Source: Anaeramoeba flamelloides
Lineage: Eukaryota; Metamonada; Anaeramoebidae
NCBI GenBank assembly: GCA_027625915.1
Contig: JANTQA010000048.1
Location: forward strand, 3,410,001-3,474,000
Length of the DNA: 64,000 bases
Reading direction: 5' to 3'
Shown: in pieces, positions 1 through 12,196 of the stretch
How positions within the stretch are numbered: the first letter of the stretch is position 1
Layout of the letters: each line of letters begins with the position of its first letter
Translations under genes and position numbers: made by a program
The notes under the pieces: model-generated
Told to the model about the DNA's origin: nothing
Databases searched by the model: none
The model's input: only the letters and a program-made list of their open reading frames with translations

Positions 1-371
1 AAGAATTGAGTTGTCTATTCTTATTTTCTTTTTTCAAAAAATTCGGAAATAAGAGTTATTATTCAAAAAAAAATTTCAATAAATGAGCTATTATTCAAAT
101 TTTTCGACCATCAAAAAAAAAAAAGAAGATTCATGAAGCACTTAAAAATAATGCTCAAAAAAGGTAAATTTAAAAAGATCAGTTAATATTGATATTTTTT
201 TTTGAGCTGTTTTTGACTGCTAATTTACAAGTTTCATGAATCTTTAGAATTTTTTTTTTGATGTTCGAAAAATTTGAATAATAGCTCTTTTATTGAAATT
301 TTTTTTTGAATAATAACTCTTATTTCCGAATTTTTTGAAAATAGAAAATAAGAATAGAAAACTCAATTCTT
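1..371. repeat. Large imperfect palindrome (foldback element)
   Basis: Bases 1 to about 138 are repeated as the reverse complement at about 236-371, leaving a loop of roughly 100 bases. Shared segments include GAATTGAGTT against AACTCAATTC at the outer ends and GATTCATGAA against TTCATGAATC at the inner ends, with only a few mismatches. No protein is encoded. The layout suits a foldback MITE, but the outer end coincides with the window edge, so the true length and any target duplication cannot be seen. Confidence 0.8.
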
Positions 372-2895
372 TTTTATTTAAAAGTTTATGGTAGCCTTGG
401 AACGGCTGTATTCTAAAATTATAAAAGGGTATAATATGTAGTTTTATCAACAAAAAGAACAAAACAAAATATCAAATAATCTTAAGATTGTTCATTTTAT
501 TTTAAACATTTTTCTGAAATATTTTGAATTTAAACTGAAGTTTTTGAATTTTAGTTCTGTCAAGTGAATGGTTAATTAAAGAGAATTAAAAATATAGAAT
601 ACACTTAATGATTTCTATTATCCTAAGTATTTTTATTGTTAGTAAATCTAATCAGGTAATAAGATTTGATTCCATGATTATTCCAAAAATATAAAGTAAT
701 GTTGATGTAAATGTTCAATCAACCCACCAATCGGGTATAAAACTACAAAAAAAATATCTTCAGATCTGACCACTGGTTTAAATTGTTTCTTTTAGTTTAT
801 TTTAACAAAATGGATTATTTCTTTTAAGATCTTAGTATCATCAAATTATTATTTTTCTAATTCTAAAATATGTTAAAATTACTTGAAAAGTTATCAAGTA
901 ATAAATTCAAATTAATTAAAACACTGGAATGAAGAAGAATATCATGATTTGTAATTTATTATTATAAAATAGAATCCCCCAGTTCCCTATAATTTCACAT
1001 TTTACTAAAAATTGGTTAGGAATTGAAATAAAAATGCCAAATTAATCTTTTTTACTTCGGAATGAATAATTATTATGAATATAGTGAGTATTTTACAAAA
1101 TAATAAAATTTAAAGATTGGATCAGAAATAAAAATATTGTTTTTTTTTGATTGTATTGTTAGAATCTATTTTGTTAAATTCATTTGTCGAATTGAAAAAA
1201 ATCTTTTAGAAAAACATTTAAATAAATCAGAGTTTAATACTTTTAAAATAAGAATACATTCTATTTATTAATATACAAAAGAATCATCTCGGATACATAT
1301 TAGGCTCTTTTATAAGATAAAAAAAGCAAGAGGTTGTTTATTAAATTAATCATAAGTTACAAAAAAATTTCAAGTTAGGTTAAATAAAATATGAAGTTGT
1401 AATTAAAATTTTATTATTTAAAAATAATAAAAAAATATTATCAAATACAATGAATTAATTTGTAAAATTTTAACAAAATTAAATAAAAATTTATATATGA
1501 AATAGCAATAAAACCAGAAATTCTCTTTGCTAAAATAAAATTTTGAAAAAAATAATTATAATAATTATTTGTTTAAAATCTTAATAACATTAGGTTTTGG
1601 AGTATATTTGCCAATCTGGTTATAATCAAATAATTACGAAATGTTCTTTAAATATAATCCAAAAATAAAATGTAAATGGATTTTTTCAGATATTCCCAAA
1701 AAATAATCTATTAAAAAAATATAGAAATAATTTCACCAAATCTAATTTTTTTTTAAAGAATATTTTCACAAAAATTTTAATTGTTGATATTAATATTAGC
1801 AAAAATAAAGTGTTAGGTTTTTTTTTTAAAAATTATTTGGGATTCTAGAACTTAAGTGTACCAATATAATTTTTAATAAAATCTCTTATATTTGAATTTA
1901 ACTGATTGTTATATGTTTGCTGTTTCCTTAAACAAAATAAATTGAAGTATCAAGTACTCTTTTAATTAGGTAATTTTAAAGTTTTTATTTTTACTCGTTA
2001 TTTATCAGAATGTTGATTATCGACTTAATTCACAATTCGAATCATTAATTATCAAAAAATAGACAATTAAACATGTCTAAAATAAAATATTTTTTATTTT
2101 GGAAATATTATTGTCAATAAACTCTATTTTGAAAATTGGTACTTACCTGAAATAAAAAATTGAAAAAAAATTTTTTATCCTTTAGTATTGAAGAACAACT
2201 AATAATTAAATATTTGTGATAATTCACTTTTTAATCATTCAAAAAACATAAAAACGGATATTTTACAATAAAAGAAAAATAAAACAAAAAACTAAAAAAT
2301 ACGTGAACTATAATTTTTGAAATGAGAATCACTGATTATTTCAGACTTAAATTTCACTGAAAAAAAGTTGAAAAATAAGATTTTTTTACTTATAAATATC
2401 TTATTCTTAAAAGAAATTATAGATTTTCACATCTTTAATTTTTATTTTTTTTTTTGAAGATAATTTCAGTTTTTTAACCTGAGTATTAAAACAAAAGGAA
2501 GAAAAAAATAATAAAAATAAAGCAAGAAAAAAAAATAAAAAACTTTGAAAAAAAAAAGAAGAAAAATAAAAAGAAAAATAAAAATTTGAAAAACTAAAAA
2601 ATAGAAAAAAAAAATTGAATAAATAAGAAAAAATGAATTTGATCTCAAAATGAAAAAAAAATTTAAGAACTAGAGAAAATTTATTAAAAACACTTCCAAT
2701 AACCTTTGAAGGTGAAATAAAATTTCTGAAAAATAATATAATTTGTTGATTTTTTTTTCAAAGTAAAAGAAATTAAATACAAGTTTTAAAGAGTTATTTA
2801 GAATGGAAAAAAAAAAAATAGTCAATCTTTGGGACGTGAATGTTTTTATTCTTTAATATTATAATTTAGTACATTGAACTTTTTTTAAATAAATA
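372..2895. other. A+T-rich non-coding stretch, nothing recognised
   Basis: No open frame with protein-like composition was seen on either strand. Homopolymer A and T tracts are frequent. A purine-rich block at about 2490-2650 reads as a hydrophobic frame on the minus strand, but this is low-complexity sequence. Confidence 0.5.
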
Positions 2896-3088
2896 CAGTC
2901 AGTTTCACTTTAAGGACACAAAATTTCAAGGAAATTTGAGACACAAAAAAATCTCGGATTGAAGCACATTTTTTGGAATTTTTTATCCAAATTATATTAC
3001 TAGAATATAAAAGTTGTGTCTTAATTTGTAATTTTTTTAGTATCTTAAATTTCGTTCAAAGTTTGTGTATTAAAGGTAGAACAGACTT
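2896..3088. mobile_element. MITE family B, copy 1
   Basis: A 193-bp element flanked by TA on both sides. It begins CAGTCAGTTTCACTTTAAGG and ends with an approximate inverted copy. It aligns along its length with the copies at 5409-5602 and about 21245-21437. TA flanks plus CAGTCA-type ends suggest a Tc1/mariner-type non-autonomous transposon. No coding capacity. Confidence 0.75.
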
Positions 3089-3308
3089 TATTATTTATCT
3101 CTCAAAAAAAATTATAAGCTGATGACAGGTAATATATTGGAAAATAATTTAACTTGTCACAAATATACAAATTTGTGATAAACAAGAAAAATTGAAGTAA
3201 AACATGATTTAAAAATTTAAATTTAATTTCCAATCATAAAAAATTACTTAAAAATACTCTAAAAGATTTAAACTATACGAAAAAAATGTATAAATAATAT
3301 TTCTTATT

Positions 3309-3815
3309 TAAAACTTTTTTCAGACCAAGGAGACCAGTATTCGGGAGTGAAGTACATAAGTTTATAAGGTTTAAATGGGGATTAGAAGAAAAAAATTACT
3401 TTTTGAAATTACATAATAGAAATTATTTTTTCATATTTTTTTTTTTTTTATTTTTTTTTTTTTTGAGATTGAATTATAATGTAAATTTTTTTTTTATTGC
3501 AAAATCGATGGTAACTTTGTAAAAATAAGTTATTCTAAGGTTACTGAAACAGTGAAAATGATCGTAGAGAAATCAATATTTTGATTCTATTGAAATTTTA
3601 TTTGATCTTCAATTGGAGATCAAAATGGAACCATGTTTTTATTCTCAATAGCTAACTTGAATTATGGGTTTTTCAATATTTAAGAAATCTTTTGATTTAT
3701 TCATTTTATTTCCGACTGATATCAACAATTCTTTGATGTGCCTTATTTTTCTTATTTCTTATTTACTTTTCATGGTTAAATTATAAAAAATATTTCATAT
3801 TTGAAAAAATCTTGT
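3309..3815 (-). mobile_element. MITE family A, reverse-oriented copy without the nested element
   Basis: This is a diverged reverse copy of the family best seen at 52382-53074. The right terminal repeat is recognisable near 3309 (TTTTTTCAGACCAAGGAGAC). The interior around 3490-3640 (GGTAACTTTGTAAAAAT, then the run reaching GATCTTCAATTGGAGATC) matches the reverse complement of the other copies. The far terminus has decayed. The family E insertion found in the copies at 52 and 60 kb is absent, so this serves as an empty-site reference. Confidence 0.65.
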
Positions 3816-4221
3816 GAAATTTGAAAAAAACAAAATTTATATATATTTTGAAAAGAAAAAAAAATATTTGATTGTTTCGGTTGACAAATTAATTTTCAGA
3901 AATAATTTTTGGTTTTTATACTATTTTAAAGAGTGAAACAATTTCGGAAATTATTGATTTTCGGACAAACCCCTGATAATCTCATTTTATCACCAAATAT
4001 ATATATTCCAGAATTTCATGAAGAATTATCTTTCTGTTTTTTTAATTTTTTTCTTTTTGGATTTGAGTAAGTTGATTTTTTTTGAAATCCATAAAATGAT
4101 AAATTTGTTTCAAAAAAAAAAATATGAGATAAAAAAGTAATATTAAACTAACATTAAATTTTCATTGATTTATTTATATTTCTTGTGAAAACGAGAAATT
4201 TTTAAAAAAGAGTTTAAACAC

Positions 4222-4252
<31 letters not shown>

Positions 4253-4284
4253 AGAGAACAATATTCAAAATAAAAATTATCAAA

Positions 4285-7202
4285 TTAATTTTCCTGAGAT
4301 ATTAACTTCTTCCCAAGTTCCATTTTAATTGAATCAATGTCTGTATTGGAAAATAATTTTCCAACTTCTTCATCTGTTTCGATCTCAGCATCTTCCTAAA
4401 TTGTTGTAAAAAAAGGTTATTTTTTATAAATAATAAAAAGATAAATTCAAAAAAAGATAAATAACTAAAAAAAAAATTGTTAAAATTCTTACAAAAAGTT
4501 GTTTTAAAGATTTTCCAGATCCTTCAGATATTTGAGAAAATAGATCACCAACAATTTTCTTTCTTTTTTTCCATTCTTTTCTGTAAAGGTCATATTCTGT
4601 GTTAAGTTTCTGACTTTCCTGTGGTGATATTTCGATTGATCCTTTTAATTTATCAAGTTTTGATGTTTTTGAATTTATGAATTCTCCCAATTCTTGAATT
4701 TGTGTTTTAATTGAACTTAATGCAGTCATACCATTTAGTCTCTGATAATCTATTATTCAAGAAATATAAAAGCGAAATAAAACAAGAAAAATATTATTTG
4801 ATTAAAAAAATTGATCATTGGCTTTTATAAAATGGACATTTTCAAGTTGTGAAATACTTTAAATGCAAGTTAACAATCTAAACCAAAAAAAAAAAAAGAA
4901 ATTTATCTGTTTTCATAGTTGAAACCCCATCCTTAAATATTTTTAAATCTTGTTCTGGATTTCTCAAGCATAAGAAGTTTGTGATCAATCAGTAAAAAAA
5001 ATATAAATTACTCCTTTTTAATACTTTTATAAACAAAATGCCAGAATTGAAATTTCATTTGAAAGTTCAATAAGGAATGATCGCACTATCTGGATTTTAC
5101 AACCAGTGAATACTACTTTTATTATTAGCAACACATTTTCCAATTTAAAAGAAGGTTGATTCAATCTAGCTTTTTGAGGCTTATAATTTTGGGTTTTTTT
5201 TTTTGAAAATTTTTTAACCGAGGAAAAACACCATTTTAGTCATTTTCCAAATTTGAAATTCTACCTGATAAATGTTTCAAAATCAAAATCCTCTTACTTC
5301 AATATTTCCACCTCTTTTGAAAATATACAAGAGTTTATTGTAAGGGTATAAATATCCTTAAATACAGAGTGGAAAGCAAGAAAAGTAGTTGGTTAAAAAA
5401 AAATAGTACAGTCAGTTCCACTTTTAAGACTCAAACTTTGAAGTAAATTTAAGGTACAAAAAAAGCTCAAATTAAGACACATAATTTGGAATGTTTTTAA
5501 CCCAAATTATTTTACGAGAATTTGAATTTTGTGCCTTAATTTGAGATTTTTTGTGCCTTAAATTTATGTTCAGGGTTTGTGTTTTAAAAGTGGAACTGAT
5601 TGTATCATAAATTTGCTTTGTTTTTCGATTATTAATTTTTTTTTTTTTAATTTTAACTTCAAAATCGCAAAAAAACCTAAAATTTGCACGATTTTCGTTT
5701 TTCATTGTAAGACATTCTTTTAAATCATTTTTTCTATTTATAATATTATATAGCTGTTCTCACACAGTACAAAATCAAGATATTCCTTAATTAAAAATTT
5801 ATCACAACGTCCAATAAGGAAAGCAATGAAGGGCTATTTGAATTTTATGCTCTGTGAGGGTTGAAATAAAATATTATAAACAGAAAAAAAGCTTTAAAAG
5901 ACAATGGATTGAGGAAAAGTCAAAATATTGCAATTTTTGGGATTTTTTAGATTTTACTTGAAAATCATTTATTGATCTAAAAACTTTTTGAATTTCCCAA
6001 ACAAAACAAGGCAAAACTAAAAAGCTATTTTTTTTGATATTAAGAAAATGCCACTCCACATTCTTTTCAAGTATATTTATACTCTCTATGTACACTCTAA
6101 CTTACTTGAAAAGAAAGTGGAGTGACATTTTCCTAATGAAATTTTTTTCTTCAAAATTTGTTGAGAATAATTTGGGTTTGATGAAGGAAAATCGTTTTTT
6201 GCCCGACTCAAATTTTTCCAAAAAAAACCTAAATTATTCAAGTTAGCAAGCTTCCATAGATCAAGTTTCTTTTAAGTATACAAATATGTTATTAGGTGGA
6301 AAAATTAGTATTCACTAATCATAAAATTCGACTAATCCTTAATTTTCTAGAAATATTATCATTGCGATTTGGTTTTATCAAGATCTTTTTGTTTTTTTTA
6401 AACAAACAAAATTAGGAAAATAATTTATGAACTTGAAAATACAATTTTCATTTTTGAAAATGGAAAATAACAGCTGTTTGAGAAACAAAAGAACGTGTAA
6501 ATAAAAAAACAATAAAAAGAAAAAGAAAAGAAATTGTTTTTTGATCAGTAAAACGAAAAATTTTATACCTTTAGTTAAAGTTTTATTTTGAAGAAGCAAT
6601 TTTTGTTTTTTTTCTTTCATTGTTTTGATTTCCTCATCCATTTTCTCAACAACTGACTGATTAGGGATCTTCATGTTGGCTTGGTTGACGTACCATATTT
6701 TTGCCTTTTTCCATGACTGCTCCGTAATAAAGGATTCTTTTAAAAGTTCAACAATTATTTTTTTCACTGTAGGTATCGTGATCTTTGATTCCAAGTTGTC
6801 CACGATATTTGTTGCACTAAAAGGGCGATTCTTGGTTTTAAATAAGTTCTTGATTAGAGGTTTTCCTTCTTGCACCGTATATTTTTTTGTGACTTGTCTT
6901 TTTTTTTTGGTCGTGGTAGCAGTTTTTGCTTTTGGTTTTGGTTTTGTCTTTGTTTTTTTTTTTGGTTTTTCTTTTGGTTTTTCTTCTACCTTTCTTTTTG
7001 GACTTTTCTTTGAAGTACTTCTGTTTTTTTTTTTTGCTTGATGCTCTTCAAAATCCGAATCAGAACTTGAATGTTTACGATCCTGAAGTTTTTTTGCATA
7101 ATCATCAAGACTATTCGAAACGGAATTTGATTCCGTGCTTAGAGAAAGGTCAGAGTAGCTACTCAAAGAACTTGAAACATCTTTTTTTCTTTTACGGCTC
7201 AT
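4285..7202 (-). CDS. HOP2: Homologous-pairing protein 2 (HOP2/PSMC3IP), 3 exons
   Basis: HOP2 partners MND1 and helps the strand-exchange proteins DMC1 and RAD51 pair homologous chromosomes in meiosis; it acts in the nucleus. Exons, in transcription order, are 7202-6569, 4749-4493 and 4395-4285 (333 residues). Residues 1-107 are a Ser/Lys-rich extension absent from the 217-residue human protein. Residues 108-178 form the winged-helix domain (NRPFSA, then KIWYVNQ). Residues 184-270 are coiled coil. The C-terminal part shows the signature YRKEWKKRK, followed across the last junction by AEIETDEE (human GIETDED). The large intron (GTATAA to ATAG, 1819 nt) joins in phase and gives a coiled-coil spacing equal to the human protein. 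The second intron is 97 nt (GTAAGA to TTTAG). ATG 7202 was preferred over an in-frame upstream Met at 7232, because the extra residues are hydrophobic and unlike the family. Confidence 0.9.
5409..5602. mobile_element. MITE family B, copy 2, inside the large HOP2 intron
   Basis: A 194-bp near-palindrome flanked by TA (5407-5408 and 5603-5604). The left end CAGTCAGTTCCACTTTTAAG is matched by the right end CTTTTAAAAGTGGAACTG-type sequence read in reverse complement. It is the best preserved of the three family B copies and sits wholly within the 1.8-kb HOP2 intron. Confidence 0.85.
6043..6133. repeat. Short-loop palindrome in the HOP2 intron
   Basis: AGAAAATGCCACTCCACATT followed by CTTTTCAAGTA is repeated inverted as TACTTGAAAAGAAAGTGG plus AGTGACATTTTCCT, with a loop of about 30 bases. 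Arms are about 31 bases with few mismatches. It could be a MITE relic or a structured intron segment. Confidence 0.7.
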
Positions 7203-7829
7203 AAGAAATAAAAATTTTTGAAAAATATACAAAAAGGGATTAATTTGTTTTTGGAATAAAAAGAAAATGTTTCTTTAATGTTTTTTTTTCTATATATACT
7301 TATTTAACCTAAAAGGAAAAGAATTTGGTTGTTTAGTATGGTTTAAAACATGGTTTTTCAAATTGAGAAAATATTGTAGCTTACACTATTTAAAGAGAGC
7401 AAATACTTTTTTATTTTTTTTTCATTTTATTTTATTTTTTTAATCAAGCAACCAAAATTGCTACTTCTTTTCAAAAAAAAAACAACAAAACAGAAAAATG
7501 GAGCCAGAAATTAATAAACTTTTCAGTTGATTCAAGTTAAGAAAAAAATGGAGAATTAAACTCCATTTTCGCTTTTAAAATAAATTAGAAAAAAAGTTTT
7601 TTTTTTTTTTTTATCCATTCACCTTCATCTCTTCATCAAATCAGATTTGAGAATTTTGGAAAATGTAACCACAGACTTAAGATAAGATTTTGACATAATT
7701 AATTTCTTCTTTTATAATTTTATTTGATCAACTAACGACGAAAGAAAACTTGTTTACAAGCAAAAAAAATGTTTAAAATAAAAAATCCCAAAATAACAAA
7801 TGATTTTCTAAAACACCTTTTTTTTATTA

Positions 7830-7991
7830 CTGGTATTTGAATTCTAAATGGGAAAGAATTTTCACTTCCTTTTCCATATTTTTTTTTTATAAATATAGTT
7901 CTTAAAGAAAGTAGTTCTTATCTATGTTCTCTTAAAAAAGAGAAATTAAAAATGAAGTGAAAAAAAATCCCATTTATTATTCAAATACCAG
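7830..7991. mobile_element. MITE family E, stand-alone copy
   Basis: A 162-bp palindromic element with TA on both sides (7828-7829, 7992-7993). It starts CTGGTATTTGAATTCTAAAT and ends with the inverted match ATTATTCAAATACCAG. Subterminal TTTTCACTTC and GAAGTGAAAA are also inverted. The same unit occurs nested in MITE A copies near 52611 and 60981, and abutting MITE C at 47531. Confidence 0.8.
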
Positions 7992-9612
7992 TATTTTATC
8001 ACTCAAAAAACTTCTTGAACTTATTTGGTCTTATAGACTCAAACATAAATTGTCTTCAAGCAAACAAATTCTTTTAAATTTTCAATCTTTTCACAAATAA
8101 AAAATATAGGTTCCGAATTGAAGAAATGAAAAACGATCTTTTTTTAATCTTGTTTCTGATCTCTTGAATTATTAATAAACTTTCCCCAAGAAAAGAAATG
8201 AGAATAATTTCACTCACAAAAATTATTTCTTGTTTTTGAAAAGATCTTTCATAACAACAACAGAATTAAAAATGAAAACAAATCTCTTTTAATTTGATAA
8301 ATTGAGAAAATACAAACATAAAAAAAGCCTCTAAATAAACTGCTTTCAAACAGAATTTGTCGACACCACTTTTATTTTAAAAAATGTTATTTTGTCGAAC
8401 CTTCTACTCCACACGATCATGAAAAAATTTTTTGCAAAAAAAATTGAACATAAGCTAATTTTTCACTTTTTAATAACCTCACTTAGAATAAACACTCTTA
8501 GTTAATAAAAGATCTTGGATCAAAAATTATTTTTTGAGATATTTAACAATTAAAGTTGGAAAATTTAATTTTCCAGGTTATATTAATATTTTTTTTCAAT
8601 TTAATTGTAAAAAATTTGAATATTTTTTTTTACACAGTTAAGAGGTTATAATCCTATATTTTAAAAGTATTTTAAATTTAATAAATATCTTACAAATTGA
8701 TAATCAATCATTTGGATTATTAAAGAATTATTTATTGATATAAATTTAAAAAATTATTTTTTTTTTGATTTTTCCGTTAGTTTTTTTTTAATTTTTGAAA
8801 TAAACAGAAAATTTTAATAAATTTTCAGTTTATTTCAAAAAGTAAAAAAAACCTAGGACACTCTGAATATTTATCATTAACATTTATTTTTTTTCTGTAT
8901 TTGATTTTTTTAGAAGAGTAGAGTGTTTTCAAAACTATTAGTTATTATCTGTTCAAAAAAAATATCCTAAAGTTGAATTTAAAAACAATTCATTGTGGCA
9001 TCCATTTAAAAATTTATACCCCAAAACATACCTTTTTTCTAGACTAGAGACTTTTAAAAATCGTTGGCTATACTGAAAACAATAAATAGAATATCCTCAT
9101 TAATTTATAGTTCTGTAATTTTGATTCTATTACGAATAAAGTCTATTATTTAAGATGATAGATTAAGGAACGTAGTAGTTTCGTCTAACTTTTTTTTTAC
9201 AATTTTATTTTTTCATGCTAGTACCCTCCCACTTTCCAAAAAAAACCGAAAATTCATTTTTCATATGAATTGAAAACATATGTAAAAATTCCAAAGATAT
9301 TCCTCATTCTGAGAATAATAGAGATCAATAAACGAGGAAACATTAACCGTTCTGATTGGAATATGGTGTAAAAACTGGAAATATATCAATTTTGATGATT
9401 TGGTAAATGTGAAATGAAAAAATACCCGAAATTCAAAATTTTATCAAGAAATTAACGAAAAAATCAAAAATTCTAAAATAATCTTAAAATCTGAGAATCC
9501 GAAACCATTTATATTAATATGAATGAATTTTAATTTGAGATATATGTTTAATTCTTTGAATTTAGATTAAATTTTGGAAAAAGATTTTTTTTTATCAAAT
9601 TTTCCACCTTAA

Positions 9613-9783
9613 GGGACTAATCTCTATTTAATTTTTTTACCTAAACTTAATAGAAATTGAGAAAATGTTTTTTCAATTACTTGTCTTTGAAAAAAGCTGT
9701 TTATTTTCAATATTAAACAAATTTCAAGATAAGGAATCTTTATTTAGAAATTGGTTAAAAAAATAATAATAGAGACTTGTCCC
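9613..9783. mobile_element. Short TTAA-flanked inverted-repeat element (piggyBac-type MITE candidate)
   Basis: GGGACTAATCTCTATTTAAT at the left end is mirrored by the right end, which reads GGGACAAGTCTCTATTATTA in reverse complement. TTAA lies immediately outside both ends (9609-9612 and 9784-9787). A TTAA target duplication is the hallmark of piggyBac transposons. The element is 171 bp and encodes nothing. It is the only TTAA-flanked element recognised here. Confidence 0.7.
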
Positions 9784-10847
9784 TTAACCTAATATTAATT
9801 TAAAATTTTGAAAAAATTATTTACGGAAAGATCAAAAGAAAATAAAATCTCTTATTTTAATAATAAAAACAAAGTCATTATATGATATATTTTCGAAGAA
9901 ATTTATCAATTTATTTAATGAATTCTCAAAATAAATTAATTTTAATGTTTTTGAAATTTCTGCTGAATAAAAAAGTTGGTACCAATAGGTTGAAAAACTT
10001 AGTCGCACTTGTATACCTAAAATTTTATGAAACTTAAAAAAGGAAAAAACAAGAAAAAACTTAAAAAAGACCATCCCTAAAAAATATAATAAAATAGAAA
10101 AATAGATACCTTCTCCTAGCGAACATATATGATAAACAGACAGCAACCGAAAAAAAATTTTCAAAAAACCCTCTTTAATATAAGGATAATAGGTTTCGAT
10201 TCTATGGTGGCAACAATAAAACTAACAAATTGATAAATTTAAAATCTGAAAAAATTACTAAAGTAAGGATTTCTTGAAAATAAAACTCTTATTTTATAAA
10301 TGTAAAACCAATATAATTATCATAATAGATGTTTGAAAATGAAAAGTAAAATCAATAAAAAGATGAAACCAATTAACTTCAAATAATAACCCATTATATT
10401 ATTTTCAATCAACCCAACAAATACAATTTAAATCTGTTTTATTATCGAAATTATTTGTGTGGTTCTGGAGATCCCAAAAATAGTCAATTTTTTCAACAAA
10501 TTTTTAATAATTGATCAATCAAAAAAAAACTCCTGATCAAAAGATAGTATTAAAAAAACTGTCATTGTGCAGAATACTTCATTTTATCTTTATTTATTTA
10601 TTTATTCTTTAATTAATTGATCTTACTTTGAATTTTCAGTAATGTTCTTAATTAAAAACCGTGTTTCACTCTTTTTCGCTGTTTCACTTACTTTTTACAA
10701 TGGTGAAAATTTTTATTTCAGGTTCCGAAATATTTTACTAATGGTTAGTTGATCAAACGAGATAGATCTTTTCAAAATCAGTAAGAAATGATATTTATGG
10801 GGTTTAATTAAACTTTCTTATGGAACTATTGTATAAAATTTTTATTA

Positions 10848-11308
10848 CTGTGTGAGAGAAAAATGTTTGACACAGGAAAATGGTTTGAAACCATTTTTAA
10901 TTGGGAACATTAGTAAAATTGAAAATCAAATCCTATTGATAACTAGGTGAATTTTATATAAATCCAAGTTTAAATGTGTTACAAGTTCACTAATCTGTGG
11001 TTTGTGTAGAATACTCATTTGAATGGTTGATACCTAAAAGTAGATCATGCTATTTTAACAAAAATCCAAGTTTTAGTAAAGTTTACTATTAATTCTGAAA
11101 TTGGTAATTTTTAAACTTTCTTGAGATTATAAGAGATCAGCTTTTGAAAAAGTAGAATTACATAAATTGTTATTCTAATAAGTAGATTATTGTTATTTTC
11201 TTTAGTTATTTCACAAACGATTGAAATTAAAAATCATTTTCAGTAAAGTTCCCAATTAAAATTGCTGTCCAACCATTTTTCTGTGTCCAACATTTTTCTC
11301 TCAACAGT
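10848..11308. mobile_element. 461-bp MITE with about 75-bp terminal inverted repeats
   Basis: The left end CTGTGTGAGAGAAAAATG, with inner ATGGTTTGAAACC and TTTTTAATTGGGAAC, is mirrored at the right end (ACTGTTGAGAGAAAAATG and AATTTTAATTGGGAAC when reverse complemented). TA flanks both ends. A related right-end-like sequence lies near 10640-10700 (GTTCTTAATTAAAAACCGTG), hinting at a second, decayed copy just upstream. Confidence 0.75.
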
Positions 11309-12196
11309 TAGTTTAATTCGATTTTAACAGTATTATCAGAACTCTGTCAAGTTATCAGCATCAAAATACAAATTGGCAATACCCTAAAATTGTCGTTAAA
11401 AGATAAATTAATTACTAATTTGTCTTATTGCTATGAAAATTCAAATATTCTTTTTAATCACGAAAATATAATTACTAATTCAAAATCTAGAACAATTCTA
11501 CAATCATCAATATTTTGACTCTCTATTTAAATCCAAAATATTTTTGAGGCTTTTTTTTTTTTTGATTAGTATATTGTTTTTCAATGCAATAATGACACAA
11601 AAATTGGTGAGTCTGAAATAGCTAAATTCAAACCAATAAAAAATTTCCAAATTAAAAAAAATATTTAAAAATACATTCTCAAAAGATCTCTAAATCAAAC
11701 ACAATTTTTCACTTTGGTTGGATTCACAGATCTTAAACTTGATTTCTTGTCAAAATTTCGAACTTGAAAAAAAAAAAAATCAAAAAAACAAGTAAAACAA
11801 ATATACAAAAAGACTATCATTTTTTCACCCTATTATTCTTATCAATCCAAAACAATTTTTTATCAAGTAAAATAAAAAATCAAGTTGTTTTAATGACAAG
11901 TATAAATCAAAGGGTGGTTATGGTTAACTAAGATCTGTCTTTCAAAACAAGTTACAGTAAATTATTTCAAAATAAATTGTCAAAAGAAATTTTAATTTAC
12001 CTTTAAAAAATAAAAATTATTTTTTGAAAATTTCAAGAAATAAAATTTGACACTTGAACAAGTTTTTTTGGTGTTCAGTTAAGTAACCGTCAAAATAAAA
12101 TAGAAAAAAAAAATTATTATTATTTTTTCTCAAGTTGAACTCTTCTATTTTTGAGGTTGTCAAAAAAATCAAAAAGAACCGAGTTTCAAACTAAAC

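Larger units (their letters stand above)
7203..12196. other. Intergenic region with three small inverted-repeat elements
   Basis: No convincing gene lies between the divergent starts of HOP2 (minus) and the homeodomain gene (plus). Elements at 7830-7991, 9613-9783 and 10848-11308 are listed separately. The remainder is A+T-rich sequence with scattered stops in all frames. A weakly protein-like patch near 8980-9070 was judged too short to call. Confidence 0.5.

Noticed and set aside
2466-2648. Hydrophobic minus-strand frame rich in Phe and Leu
   Set aside because: It is the reading of an A/G-rich low-complexity run; no motif and no splice context.
6673-7204. Two plus-strand frames across HOP2 exon 1
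   Set aside because: They are shadows of the Lys/Pro-rich HOP2 coding sequence; the minus frame has clear homology.
8930-9080. Protein-like patch (SLWHPFKNLY, FSRLETFKNRW) suggesting LINE remains
   Set aside because: Too short, no Cys-His motif or RT signature, and no poly(A) or hairpin end nearby.
9832-10164. 110-codon minus-strand frame
   Set aside because: Phe/Ile/Tyr-rich with no recognisable domain; expected by chance in A+T-rich DNA of this length.
10193-10215. GGTTTCGATTCTATGG resembling a tRNA T arm
   Set aside because: The loop is one base too long and no acceptor or anticodon stem could be formed.
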